Shown here in pieces: positions 18,723 to 27,095 of a stretch of DNA of 60,808 bases. Both the position numbers and the translations under genes were made by a program. Under the pieces are notes generated by a model. That model ran no database searches, was not told where the DNA came from, and saw nothing but the letters and a program-made list of their open reading frames with translations. Each line of letters starts with the position of its first letter. Position 1 is the first letter of the stretch. The DNA comes from an uncultured Gammaproteobacteria bacterium (GTDB lineage: Bacteria > Pseudomonadota > Gammaproteobacteria > Steroidobacterales > GCA-2729495). The DNA is taken from positions 1-60,808 of the forward strand of contig CAKZWQ010000034.1 in NCBI GenBank assembly GCA_937921935.1, read 5' to 3'.

Positions 18723-19748
18723 ATGCGTCTATTGCTTACCGGTCATAAGGGTTATATCGGCACCGTGATGCTGCCGATGTTGCAGGCAGCCGGCCATGAG
18801 GTCGTTGGCCTGGACAGCGATCTTTTTCGCAACAGTACCTATGGCGAACTCCATCAGAGTATTCCTGAGCTGATCAAGGACGTGCGCGATATTGAAAAGG
18901 CCGATCTGGCAGGCATCGAGGGGATCGTGCATCTGGCGGGCCTTTCGAATGATTTGCTGGGTGACCTGAGTCCGGAGCTGACCTACGAGATTAATCACCG
19001 GGCCTCGGTGCGCCTGGCCGAAATGGCGCGGGACCTGGGTATCCGTCGCTATGTGTTTGCATCTTCGTGCAGCAACTACGGTGCGGCGGGTGACGAAATG
19101 ATGACGGAGACGGCCGCTCTTAATCCGGTTACTGCTTATGCCAGGAGCAAGGTCATGGTTGAAACCGATGTCCGGCAGCTGGCCACCGACGATTTTTCTC
19201 CGACCTTCATGCGTAATGCGACGGCCTATGGCATGTCGCCGCGGATTCGTTTTGATGTGGTCCTGAATAATTTGACGGCCTGGGCTTACACCACCGGCAA
19301 GGTTTATTTGAAAAGTGACGGCACGCCCTGGCGGCCGCTGGTGCATATTGAAGATATCAGTCGTGCGGTTATCGCCGCGCTGGCTGCGCCGCGGGAGCGG
19401 GTGCATAACGAGTCATTCAACGTTGGCCGCAATTCGGAGAATTTCCGGATTCGCGAACTGGCCGAGTTCGTGCGTGACACGGTTCCCGACTGTGATTTGT
19501 CCTTCGCTGATGGGGCTGAGCCTGATACTCGAAACTACCGGGTGGACTTCGGCAAGTATGCGGCGACCTTCCCTGAGCATGAGCTCACCTGGGGTGCCCT
19601 GGATGGTGTGCGCAGCATTTACGAGTCCTATCGCCGCATTGGCCTGAGCAAGGATGATTACGAAGGCCCTCAGTACAAGCGGATTGCCCAGCTCAAGGGC
19701 TTACTGGCGAGCGGGCAGGTGGATACCACGCTGCGCTGGCAGGCCTGA
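18723..19748 (+). CDS. NAD-dependent sugar epimerase/dehydratase (extended SDR)
   Basis: A 341-aa extended short-chain dehydrogenase. The NAD-binding TGHKGYIG glycine motif lies at the N-terminus. The catalytic Ser is in FASSCSNYG and the Tyr-x-x-x-Lys in AYARSKV (about residue 140). I use ATG 18723; a TTG directly before it is also in frame. It is typical of UDP- or dTDP-sugar epimerases and dehydratases. Neighbouring enzymes suggest synthesis of a modified hexose for the same glycan. Exact chemistry is unknown. Confidence 0.85.
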   Translation: MRLLLTGHKGYIGTVMLPMLQAAGHEVVGLDSDLFRNSTYGELHQSIPELIKDVRDIEKADLAGIEGIVHLAGLSNDLLGDLSPELTYEINHRASVRLAEMARDLGIRRYVFASSCSNYGAAGDEMMTETAALNPVTAYARSKVMVETDVRQLATDDFSPTFMRNATAYGMSPRIRFDVVLNNLTAWAYTTGKVYLKSDGTPWRPLVHIEDISRAVIAALAAPRERVHNESFNVGRNSENFRIRELAEFVRDTVPDCDLSFADGAEPDTRNYRVDFGKYAATFPEHELTWGALDGVRSIYESYRRIGLSKDDYEGPQYKRIAQLKGLLASGQVDTTLRWQA

Positions 19749-19754
19749 GGCTTC

Positions 19755-20288
19755 GTGAAATTTATCAAGACCAGTGTGGCTGATGCCTGGGTTCTTGAGC
19801 CGGAGCCCATCAGCGACGAGCGCGGCTTCTTCGCTCGTCTGTGGTGTGCCGAGGCCCTCGCTGAGAATGGGCTGTCCGCAGTCATCGCCCAGACCAACCT
19901 TGGCTTCAGTGAGGCTGTCGGAACCCTGAGAGGTCTGCACCTGCAGAGTGCGCCGCACGCCGAGGTGAAACTGGTTCGCTGTACCCAGGGTCTTGCCTTC
20001 GATGTGGTGGTGGATCTGCGCGCTGGCTCGCCGACCTATTGCCAGTGGTACGGCCTGGAGTTGAGTCCGGAGAATCGCCGGGCCCTGTATGTCCCGGAAG
20101 GCTGTGCGACCGGTTACCTGACCCTGGCTGCTGACACCGAGGTTTACTATCACACCTCCGCGCCCTATGCGCCGGATGCAGTCCGGGGTGTGCGCTGGAA
20201 TGATCCGGCTTTCGGAATTAACTGGCCGGCAGAGCCTCAGCTACTGTCAACACAGGATAGGGACTGGCCGGCCTTCCAGCGGGCTTAA
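19755..20288 (+). CDS. RmlC-like sugar 3,5-epimerase with an altered motif
   Basis: A 177-aa cupin-fold protein of the dTDP-4-dehydrorhamnose 3,5-epimerase family. The expected SDERGFFAR start and RGLHLQ are present, and the latter holds the catalytic His (residue 62). The second conserved motif, usually PxGxAHGF, reads PEGCATGY, so its His is replaced by Thr (residue 119). An aromatic pair EVYYHT follows. The protein may therefore epimerise at one position only or bind another sugar. It starts with GTG 6 bases after the epimerase gene and is probably in the same operon. Confidence 0.82.
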   Translation: MKFIKTSVADAWVLEPEPISDERGFFARLWCAEALAENGLSAVIAQTNLGFSEAVGTLRGLHLQSAPHAEVKLVRCTQGLAFDVVVDLRAGSPTYCQWYGLELSPENRRALYVPEGCATGYLTLAADTEVYYHTSAPYAPDAVRGVRWNDPAFGINWPAEPQLLSTQDRDWPAFQRA

Positions 20289-20311
20289 GCCGAGCAGATG
20301 GAGAGACAGAT

Positions 20312-21604
20312 TTGATCATCGTTGATACGGCGCTGGCAGAACGCGCTGCCCAGGGCAATCCCATTCGCCTTGCCCTGGTGGGTGGTGGCTACAGTGCTCG
20401 ACATATTGCCCACCAGGTTGTCAGCAGTTTTCCGGGTATTCAGTTGGCCGTTATTGCCAATCGCACACCGGAAAACGCCCGCGGCTGTTATGAATTCGCC
20501 GGTATCACCGAATCACTGGAAGTGAGTTCCCTGAGCGATTTGGAACGCGCTGTCAGCGAGGCTAAACCGGCCTTCACCAGTGATGTGGACCTGGCCTGTC
20601 GGGCCGGAAATATCGATGTAGTACTCGAAGCCTCCGGCACGATCGAGTTTGGTGCCGGCGTCGTGGTGCGGGCTATTGAGCACGGCAAGCATGTGGTTCT
20701 GGGTAACGTAGAGCTTGATGCCACGGTCGGGCCGATTATGAAAGCCTATGCAGACGATGCTGGCGTGATTTACAGCAATAGCGACGGGGATGAGCCGGGC
20801 GTGGCCATGAACATGCTGCGCTTTGTCCGTTCCATCGGTCTTAAACCGATGGTTGCCGGGAATTTGAAAGGTCTCTACGACCGCTATCGAAATCCCGATA
20901 CCCAACAGGAATTCGCTGCCGCCCACAACCAGAAACCGGCCACTATGGCGTCCTTTGCTGATGGCACCAAGCTGTCCATGGAGCTCACGGTACTGGCTAA
21001 TGCCAGCGGTTTCAGTGTGGGACAGCGGGGCATGTACGGACCCAAGCTTGAGCATGTGAATGACAGCCCTGCCTTTTACGCTGACAAACTGCTGAACGGC
21101 GGCATGGTCGACTTTCTATGCGGCGCGGCCCCGTCCAACGGTGCCTTCGTGCTGGGCCACACAGAAGACCCGGCAAAGCAGGACTATCTGAAGTACCTGA
21201 AAATGGGCGAGGGGCCGTTGTACGCGTTCTATACCCCCTTTCATTTGCCGCAGCTGGAGATTCCTCTGACGGTGGCCAGGGCCGCCCTGTTAAACGACTC
21301 AACGGTGGCGCCTATGGGTCCCCCGGTTTGCGATGCTATTGCCATCGCCAAGCGTGATCTGCGTGCCGGTGAAACCCTCGACGGTTTGGGCGGTTTTAGC
21401 TGCTACACCCTAATCGAGAATTATCCGACCGCGCGGCGGGCCGATGCCCTGCCTATGGGTGTCTCGGAGGGCTGTGTGCTCAAGCATGCCGTGAGCAAGG
21501 ATTCGGCGGTGACTTATGCGGATGTGGAGCTGCCCGCCGGGCGGCTTTGCGATCGCTTGCGCGATGAGCAGGACAAGCGCTTCGCTACCGCAATTGCTGA
21601 CTGA
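20312..21604 (+). CDS. NAD(P)-binding oxidoreductase with C-terminal SAF-like domain
   Basis: A 430-aa protein beginning with TTG after a GGAGAG site. The N-terminal half is a Rossmann domain (LALVGGGYSARHIAHQVV at about 18-36, EASGTIEF near 111) like homoserine dehydrogenases. The C-terminal part (about 345-415, IAKRDLRAGETLDGLGGFSCY) resembles an SAF/antifreeze-like domain. Proteins with this layout sit in sugar clusters and are described as oxidoreductases of uncertain substrate. It closes the glycan operon. The next gene is convergent and only 4 bases away. Confidence 0.75.
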   Translation: MIIVDTALAERAAQGNPIRLALVGGGYSARHIAHQVVSSFPGIQLAVIANRTPENARGCYEFAGITESLEVSSLSDLERAVSEAKPAFTSDVDLACRAGNIDVVLEASGTIEFGAGVVVRAIEHGKHVVLGNVELDATVGPIMKAYADDAGVIYSNSDGDEPGVAMNMLRFVRSIGLKPMVAGNLKGLYDRYRNPDTQQEFAAAHNQKPATMASFADGTKLSMELTVLANASGFSVGQRGMYGPKLEHVNDSPAFYADKLLNGGMVDFLCGAAPSNGAFVLGHTEDPAKQDYLKYLKMGEGPLYAFYTPFHLPQLEIPLTVARAALLNDSTVAPMGPPVCDAIAIAKRDLRAGETLDGLGGFSCYTLIENYPTARRADALPMGVSEGCVLKHAVSKDSAVTYADVELPAGRLCDRLRDEQDKRFATAIAD

Positions 21605-21608
21605 TTAA

Positions 21609-23138
21609 TTAGCGACCGCAGACGGATGGCTGCTGGTCCTTGCCATCAGCGCGGCAAAGAGCTGCCATAAAGTCGGTCATTGCTGTCTGCCCGGTTATCG
21701 GCTCACCTTCGAAAGGCAGGCCCAGGATCACTGCTGCGGCGCGGGCGCCCGTCGGCGAGAAGATAGCCGCCAGTTCTTGCAGCTTGGCCTCGGCCCTGCC
21801 GTTCAGGGCCCGGCCGCCCAGCCAGTACCAGCGCCGCAGCAGCCACTTGCGCCCGGCGCTATTGCGCAGCTCCGTCTGCCGGTAAACAGGCCCTCCGTCG
21901 GCGCTGCCATTGCGCTGGTGAATGATTGTCCAGCGTGACGAATTGAAGTCCCGATTTTTGGCGTTGACTAGTTCAGCATTCTGAGTCTGGTGTCCGTAAA
22001 CGAAGACATGGGCTTCAACCCTCTGGCCATTGCGCTCGTAAACGGCCCACTCTGATTCCAGGGCATTTTGATACTGGGGTTGCCACTCGCCCTGCTCGGT
22101 ATTCAGGCGTTTCCAGCCCTCGACCTGGTCAGGTAGCCGGGGTGCTGCGCCCAGGGGGCGGGCTTGCAGGGCAGCGTTAACCGGCGGGGCGAGCAGGGGC
22201 CCGATACCCGCTGCCAGCAGCGCCAGGCCACTGCTCAGAATAAAAGATGTCAGAGCGGCTACGGTGCGGGTCGATGGCGGAACCAGACGCGGCCGATCTT
22301 CGATGTTGCGCGCTACGACCAGACAGCTGAAAAAGCAGACGGCGGCAAAAAAAGTTTCACCGAAGGCCACATGGTATTCCAGCCAGCGCATGCGACTGAA
22401 GTGGCCGAACATCACGATGAGGTAGGCCCGCAATCCGTTCGCCAGCAGAGGCACCAGGATAAAGGCAATGATGCAGGCGAGGCGGCGCCAGCGACCCGTG
22501 AAAAAGGCGCCCGCGCAGAAAAAACCCATCGCCGTGCTTGCCAGCAGGTAACGCACACCGCTGCAGGCTTCCAGTACCCGGAAGTCGCCGCTGGGAATAC
22601 TCAAACGCAGGCCGTCGCGGTAGATAGGCACGCCACTGGCCTTTACCGCGGCAACGGCGAAGTCGGCGGTCCAATTCATCAGGGCCGGAATCAGTTCGTC
22701 ACCGACGGGAACTAGCCACAGCAGGAACGCCAGCGGCCAGAGCAGGGTGCGGGCTGCGCTGGTTCCGGCAATCGCCCACAAGGCGAGACCCGGCATGGCC
22801 GCTGCCGCGAGCTGTTCAAAAATTTGCAGGCCGGCCAGCCGACCCAGTAACCAGAAGACGCTGGCGCATAGCAAAGCTGCAAGGCCAAGCCAGGAGGGTC
22901 TCAGGCTGGCGTGGGCTAGTTCATGGCGCCTTTGCCAGGCGAGGAACAAGGCCCCAGGCAGCACCAGGTAGCTGTGCTGAAATTTTTCCGAGCCTACCCA
23001 TTGGCCAAACATGCTAAGAAAATTGTCATGAAACAGGGCAACGATGAGCAGCCAGCTCGCCCCGACGGCGAGCCAGACGCCGGTCCCGCGGTCACGTGGC
23101 GGCGAGCCGGCTGTGTGGGAAACGCCGGGAGGGGACAT
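21609..23138 (-). CDS. Exosortase fused to an EpsI domain
   Basis: A 509-aa protein. Residues 20-290 form about eight membrane helices with the exosortase triad: Cys192 in EACSGVRYLLA, Arg237 in ANGLRAYL and His256 in YHVAFG. From about residue 300 to the end lies an EpsI-type periplasmic domain (PDQVEGWKRL, VYGHQTQNAELVN). Exosortases cut PEP-CTERM-type tails of exported proteins and are usually encoded with exopolysaccharide genes, as here. Its start codon directly follows the stop of the TPR lipoprotein gene (TAA then ATG), so the two are coupled. No PEP-CTERM substrate was found in this window. Confidence 0.88.
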   Translation of the reverse strand: MSPPGVSHTAGSPPRDRGTGVWLAVGASWLLIVALFHDNFLSMFGQWVGSEKFQHSYLVLPGALFLAWQRRHELAHASLRPSWLGLAALLCASVFWLLGRLAGLQIFEQLAAAAMPGLALWAIAGTSAARTLLWPLAFLLWLVPVGDELIPALMNWTADFAVAAVKASGVPIYRDGLRLSIPSGDFRVLEACSGVRYLLASTAMGFFCAGAFFTGRWRRLACIIAFILVPLLANGLRAYLIVMFGHFSRMRWLEYHVAFGETFFAAVCFFSCLVVARNIEDRPRLVPPSTRTVAALTSFILSSGLALLAAGIGPLLAPPVNAALQARPLGAAPRLPDQVEGWKRLNTEQGEWQPQYQNALESEWAVYERNGQRVEAHVFVYGHQTQNAELVNAKNRDFNSSRWTIIHQRNGSADGGPVYRQTELRNSAGRKWLLRRWYWLGGRALNGRAEAKLQELAAIFSPTGARAAAVILGLPFEGEPITGQTAMTDFMAALCRADGKDQQPSVCGR

Positions 23139-25196
23139 TTAAAGCCTCGCGAGCATCTTCTGGGCGTCCTCGCGGCTCGGGAATTCCTGGCCCGAGGCCA
23201 GCAATGTGCTGAGTAGCTGGCGTCCATCCGCAGTATCCCCGTCACGCACCATGGCCACAGCCAGGTGGTAGCGGATCTCCGGGTCAGCCGGGGCCAGGGC
23301 AGTGGCTTCCATCAGGACTCGCCGACCCTCAGCAATGTCGTCGAAACGCAACAGCGCCCAACCCAGGGTATCAACGACGGCAGGATTATTGCGGGCGACG
23401 GCATACGCCTGCCGCCCGTATTCAATCGCTCGTTGATCACCCCGCTCCTGGTAGATCCAGGCCAGGTTGTTCAGGGCGCCCGCGTGTCTCGGGTCCTGGT
23501 CGACTACCTGCTCGTAGTAGTCACCGGCTGCGTCCAGGCGATTCATGGTCAGGGCTATCTGGCCCAGGGCATGCAGGGTCGGCAGATCATCCGGATTGCG
23601 CACCAGCCAGTCTTTGAGCCATTCGTCAGGATCTGGCAGGCCTCCGCGCAGGCGCGCTTCTGCCGCCCCGGCAGCTGAGTCAGGATTGGGTTCCAGGACA
23701 TAGCCCTGGGAAAAGGCACGGGCTGCGCCGACGAAGTTTTCCTCCTGCAGGCGCCACGCACCGAGCAGGTTCTGGGACCAGACCTGTTCCTTGAAAGCAG
23801 AGGCCAGGCGTTCGGCTTCCGCGGCGGCTTTTTCACGATCGCCGCTTTGCACGTAGGAAATCACGCGGGCCGTGCCGCTGATTTCCGGATTGCCCTGGTC
23901 ATCCAGGCTTTCCAGCAAAAGCAGGGCTTCATCCGTGCGATTGGAGTTCAGGTAGGCCAGTGCCTGGCCGAGGGCGAAGCGCCAGTCGCCCGGAAAAGCT
24001 TCTGCACCGGCGCCGAAATATTCGAGGGCCCGGTCAACGTTGCCTGCCTGGAGGCTGGCTTGTCCCGCCAGGGCCAGGAAACCGGCGCTCGACTCAGTCT
24101 CGGCCAGGTCGTCGGCGTCGCCCAGCAGCGCCAGGGCTGCCTCGGGGTTGTCCTGGCGAATGCGCACAGCAGCCAAAAGGCCCCGGGCGATACGGTCGCG
24201 TGCGTCACTGTTGACCGCCATTTTCAGATATAGCTCGGCCAGGTTTAGGCGATTTTCAACGGCGTAGATGGAGCCCAGCAGTCGCTGCGACGGCGCATGC
24301 TCTTCATCCTCGCCGAGGATTTCTTGCAACAGGTCCTTGGCCTGGACGAACTGACTATTTTGCACGGCCAGTTCGGCCCGCAGATAGCGCACCGGGATTC
24401 GTTCGCCCAGCGTCTGGCTCAGATTATCGATGGTCTCAGCTGCCGCCTGGTCCTCACCCAGGTAGAGCTGAATCTCGGCCAGGCCCGCCATGGCAGTGAC
24501 CCAAATCGGGATAGCATTAGCCGCTTCGGCCGACTCGGTGGCGGCCGTCAGGCTTTTCATGGCGCCGGTCGCATCGCCCGCAGCAAACTGGCGGCCGCCC
24601 AGCAAGGTCAGGGCCGCGGGATGGTCAGCTTGAAGTTCCAGGGCGGCAGCAATTTCGCTGTCAGCGTCGTCGAGTCGATCAATTTGCAGCAGCAACTGGG
24701 CCAGATCCGTGTGGGCGTCGGGCACAGTGGGGCTTGCCTTTACGCCGGCGCGGAAGGAACGCTCCGCGTCCTGCAGCTGTCGCAGACCCTGCAGCGCATA
24801 TCCACGGGCCGCATAGGCGCGGGGATCCGTGGCCAGCAACTCATTGCTGCGTTCCAGGGCTTCCTCGAAACGCCCGGCGCCCAGCAGCGCCTGCAACCAT
24901 TGGCGCTGGTAGCGTTCCGGTGCCGCGCCGGCCAGGTGGGCCGAACGGTAATAGCGTTCAGAGGTCTGGGGATCGCCCACAAACAGGTAAATATCGCCCA
25001 GTCGCAGGAGGGCCTCGCTGTTCCGGGGCTCCTGCTCCAGCGCGTTGCGCAACTGAATTACCGCTTCCCGGGCGTCGCCAGCGGCCAGCGCTGCATCGGC
25101 TTTGGCAATTAATTGCGCCGGTGAATCCGCCGTGCAGGCGGCCAGGGTCAGCGCGAGCAGGGCGATAAGCCAGGGGGCGGGGATGATTTTTTGCAT
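23139..25196 (-). CDS. PEP-CTERM-system TPR lipoprotein (PrsT-like)
   Basis: A 685-aa lipoprotein. I take the ATG at 25196 because it begins a clear lipoprotein signal (MQKIIPAPWLIALLALTLAAC, lipobox TLAAC); the frame extends 27 codons upstream without a better start. The rest is a long run of tetratricopeptide repeats. Such proteins (PrsT family) are found beside exosortases and exopolysaccharide genes. They are thought to scaffold export or polymer secretion at the outer membrane. It is the first gene of the pair with the exosortase. Confidence 0.85.
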   Translation of the reverse strand: MQKIIPAPWLIALLALTLAACTADSPAQLIAKADAALAAGDAREAVIQLRNALEQEPRNSEALLRLGDIYLFVGDPQTSERYYRSAHLAGAAPERYQRQWLQALLGAGRFEEALERSNELLATDPRAYAARGYALQGLRQLQDAERSFRAGVKASPTVPDAHTDLAQLLLQIDRLDDADSEIAAALELQADHPAALTLLGGRQFAAGDATGAMKSLTAATESAEAANAIPIWVTAMAGLAEIQLYLGEDQAAAETIDNLSQTLGERIPVRYLRAELAVQNSQFVQAKDLLQEILGEDEEHAPSQRLLGSIYAVENRLNLAELYLKMAVNSDARDRIARGLLAAVRIRQDNPEAALALLGDADDLAETESSAGFLALAGQASLQAGNVDRALEYFGAGAEAFPGDWRFALGQALAYLNSNRTDEALLLLESLDDQGNPEISGTARVISYVQSGDREKAAAEAERLASAFKEQVWSQNLLGAWRLQEENFVGAARAFSQGYVLEPNPDSAAGAAEARLRGGLPDPDEWLKDWLVRNPDDLPTLHALGQIALTMNRLDAAGDYYEQVVDQDPRHAGALNNLAWIYQERGDQRAIEYGRQAYAVARNNPAVVDTLGWALLRFDDIAEGRRVLMEATALAPADPEIRYHLAVAMVRDGDTADGRQLLSTLLASGQEFPSREDAQKMLARL

Positions 25197-25278
25197 GAAT
25201 GGATGCACCTCCGCCCGGCAGACTACCTCATGCGGGATGGGTATGCCCCGACGGGTTGCGTAGTTTCCCTGCCACAAA

Positions 25279-25305
25279 GAAAAAGCCGCCCTGACGGGCG
25301 GCTTT
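25279..25305 (-). terminator. Terminator after the outer-membrane protein gene
   Basis: AAAGCCGCCC (25282-25291) and GGGCGGCTTT (25296-25305) form a perfect 10-bp stem with a 4-base loop. Read on the minus strand, the stem ends in TTTTTC. It ends the outer-membrane pair at 25332-26758 before the TPR gene. Confidence 0.75.
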
Positions 25306-25331
25306 CATGTCGGTTGTTAGCGACTGCTCGT

Positions 25332-26006
25332 TTACTGGAAGCGGTAGATGGCAGAGAAGCCCAGGCTATAGACTTTGTCCGTATCGTCCACATCGTAGTA
25401 CTCGAACTCGGCACGCAGGGTGATGTCATCGGTCGGTAAAAAATCAACACCAAAGCCCGCCATGAGGTCCTCTCCGCTAGTGTCATCCTCAATGGCATTC
25501 CGGAATACCGGCGAGTTACTTGACGGTGAGCCTGCGGTGTCTACCCGGCTGCGCACCTGAATATCATCTGCATCCCAGATAAAGGCGCCGACTTTACCGA
25601 ACAGTTCCCATTGCTCGCCGATGGGTAAGTAGCCCACGACATTTAACGTGTAGCCCTTCAATTCCAGCTCGGTTGAAAGGCGGGTGTTCGGGTCCGCCAC
25701 ATAGGGCAGAGGCTGGTCCGGCATCTTCTGGTCACCGTCGGGTTTGCCCAGGTAAGTCCAGCCGGCCTCGAAGCCCAGGAAATCAAAAAACCGATACCCG
25801 CCGAAAATCTTGAACATGACATCGTTTTCCGCGAAATCCAGTTCCGCGGGAACCGGCGTATTAACGCCATCATCGAATACGACTGTGGAGTCAAGTTCTG
25901 TTTTGCTGATGCCGATACCCAGGCCGCCATAAAAACCGGTCTCTGCAGCAGCCGGGCCGCTGGCGGCGAGGGCTGCTAGCAGCGCCAGGTTGGTCAGTTT
26001 CTTCAT
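25332..26006 (-). CDS. Outer-membrane beta-barrel protein (OmpA/OprF-type barrel)
   Basis: A 224-aa protein with signal peptide MKKLTNLALLAALAASGPAAAE, cut near AAA-E. A GGAGAG site precedes the ATG at 26006. The mature part alternates polar and hydrophobic residues in short strands (TGFYGGLGIG, VMFKIFGGYRFFDFLGFEAGWTYLG, YTLNVVGYLPIG, ALRAEFEYYDVDD-like) and ends with an aromatic residue followed by Gln (IYRFQ). It resembles the 8-stranded barrels annotated as outer-membrane beta-barrel or OmpA-like. No peptidoglycan-binding domain follows. Function is unknown. Confidence 0.72.
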   Translation of the reverse strand: MKKLTNLALLAALAASGPAAAETGFYGGLGIGISKTELDSTVVFDDGVNTPVPAELDFAENDVMFKIFGGYRFFDFLGFEAGWTYLGKPDGDQKMPDQPLPYVADPNTRLSTELELKGYTLNVVGYLPIGEQWELFGKVGAFIWDADDIQVRSRVDTAGSPSSNSPVFRNAIEDDTSGEDLMAGFGVDFLPTDDITLRAEFEYYDVDDTDKVYSLGFSAIYRFQ

Positions 26007-26035
26007 CGGGCAATCTCTCCAGAATTCTCGTTTTT

Positions 26036-26758
26036 TCATTTCAGCAGACTGTCACCGTCGAAGAGCCGGTCGCCGAAAAACCAGCGCACGCCGATGTCAA
26101 AGCCCGATGCGTTATTAAAGATATTGCCGCTGGCGGTCAGGGCGACACCTTCCCAGATCTCATAGTTCAGGCCGATGACCACGTCCATGTTTTCTACGTC
26201 ATCCAGGTCCTGATATTCCGTGCCGGCATAGATATCGGCTTGCTCATTGATCTGGGCCCTTAGATACGTATCGACGGTGTATCCGTCGCCATCGAGATCC
26301 TTACCGCCGGGGCTCGGATTATCGAGGGTGACATCCGCATAGCTGACCCGCAGCATGAGCTGGGCATTGTCCCAGCCAATGAACCCAAGGCTGGGATTGA
26401 CGCCAACGCCGACCGTGTAGCCATCAAAGTCCCCGTCCGAAGTGTTTTTCTTACCGGTGACCGGGTCTACGGAATTGGTGCCGCAACTATTACAGTCGCC
26501 GGCAAAGTACTCACCGGCTACATGGATAAGGTCCGTGATCGCCAGCCCGGCCTGCAGATTCCACAGGTAGAAGTCGCCGTTATTGAAGGCGTCACTGTCG
26601 GATGGATCGACGCCAAGCTTGATATCGGTCTCTTCATAAGTGATACCAAAGTTGGTGTAGCGCGGTTTTTCCGCCGCAAAGCCGACGGCGGGCAAGGCAA
26701 GCCCGGATACTGCGAGCGCCGCCAAAGCGATGCCCGTTCCCATAAAACGCGAAGCCAT
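26036..26758 (-). CDS. Putative outer-membrane barrel protein
   Basis: A 240-aa exported protein. The signal peptide (MASRFMGTGIALAALAVSGL...) ends near FAAE at about residue 26. An AGGGGGGA site precedes the ATG at 26758. The mature part contains repeated amphipathic strands and Asp-rich turns (GGKDLDGDGY) and one Cys-x-x-Cys loop (CNSCG, about residue 90) likely facing outside. It ends in VRWFFGDRLFDGDSLLK. It lies 29 bases before the barrel gene at 25332-26006 and is probably cotranscribed. I do not recognise the family. The divergent gene is a TonB-dependent receptor. Confidence 0.62.
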   Translation of the reverse strand: MASRFMGTGIALAALAVSGLALPAVGFAAEKPRYTNFGITYEETDIKLGVDPSDSDAFNNGDFYLWNLQAGLAITDLIHVAGEYFAGDCNSCGTNSVDPVTGKKNTSDGDFDGYTVGVGVNPSLGFIGWDNAQLMLRVSYADVTLDNPSPGGKDLDGDGYTVDTYLRAQINEQADIYAGTEYQDLDDVENMDVVIGLNYEIWEGVALTASGNIFNNASGFDIGVRWFFGDRLFDGDSLLK

Positions 26759-27095
26759 CCGAATCCCCCCTGTGGTCGCGACGAACTGCCGCGCATTCGT
26801 TGTCCAGCGCTCGGGACTATAGCAAACCGTGGGCTGCAAACTACAGTCCGTCGTCGCCATGGTGTGGTCAGGCAAAGCCTTTCCCGCCTGTGCCAATTGC
26901 GCTATTGTCCGCGGGCGATGCAGCGGCCTTTGCGAATACGAAGAAAATTCGCACTGGGGGATTCGGTCTGCATCAGCATCTAGTCCCGAAATGGCCTGCT
27001 GTTGTCCTTATGCCACAGGGCAGCAGCAATGTTGACCAGCTTGGGTGCGCGCCACGGTTCATGTTTGCCGTTGGCCGGGGATAGAGGGGAGATAA
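26759..27095. other. Divergent intergenic region
   Basis: About 340 bases between the minus-strand outer-membrane pair and the first TonB-dependent receptor. It must hold both promoters. No Fur-like palindrome, riboswitch or clear sigma-70 pair could be fixed by eye. Short open frames here lack support. Confidence 0.5.
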
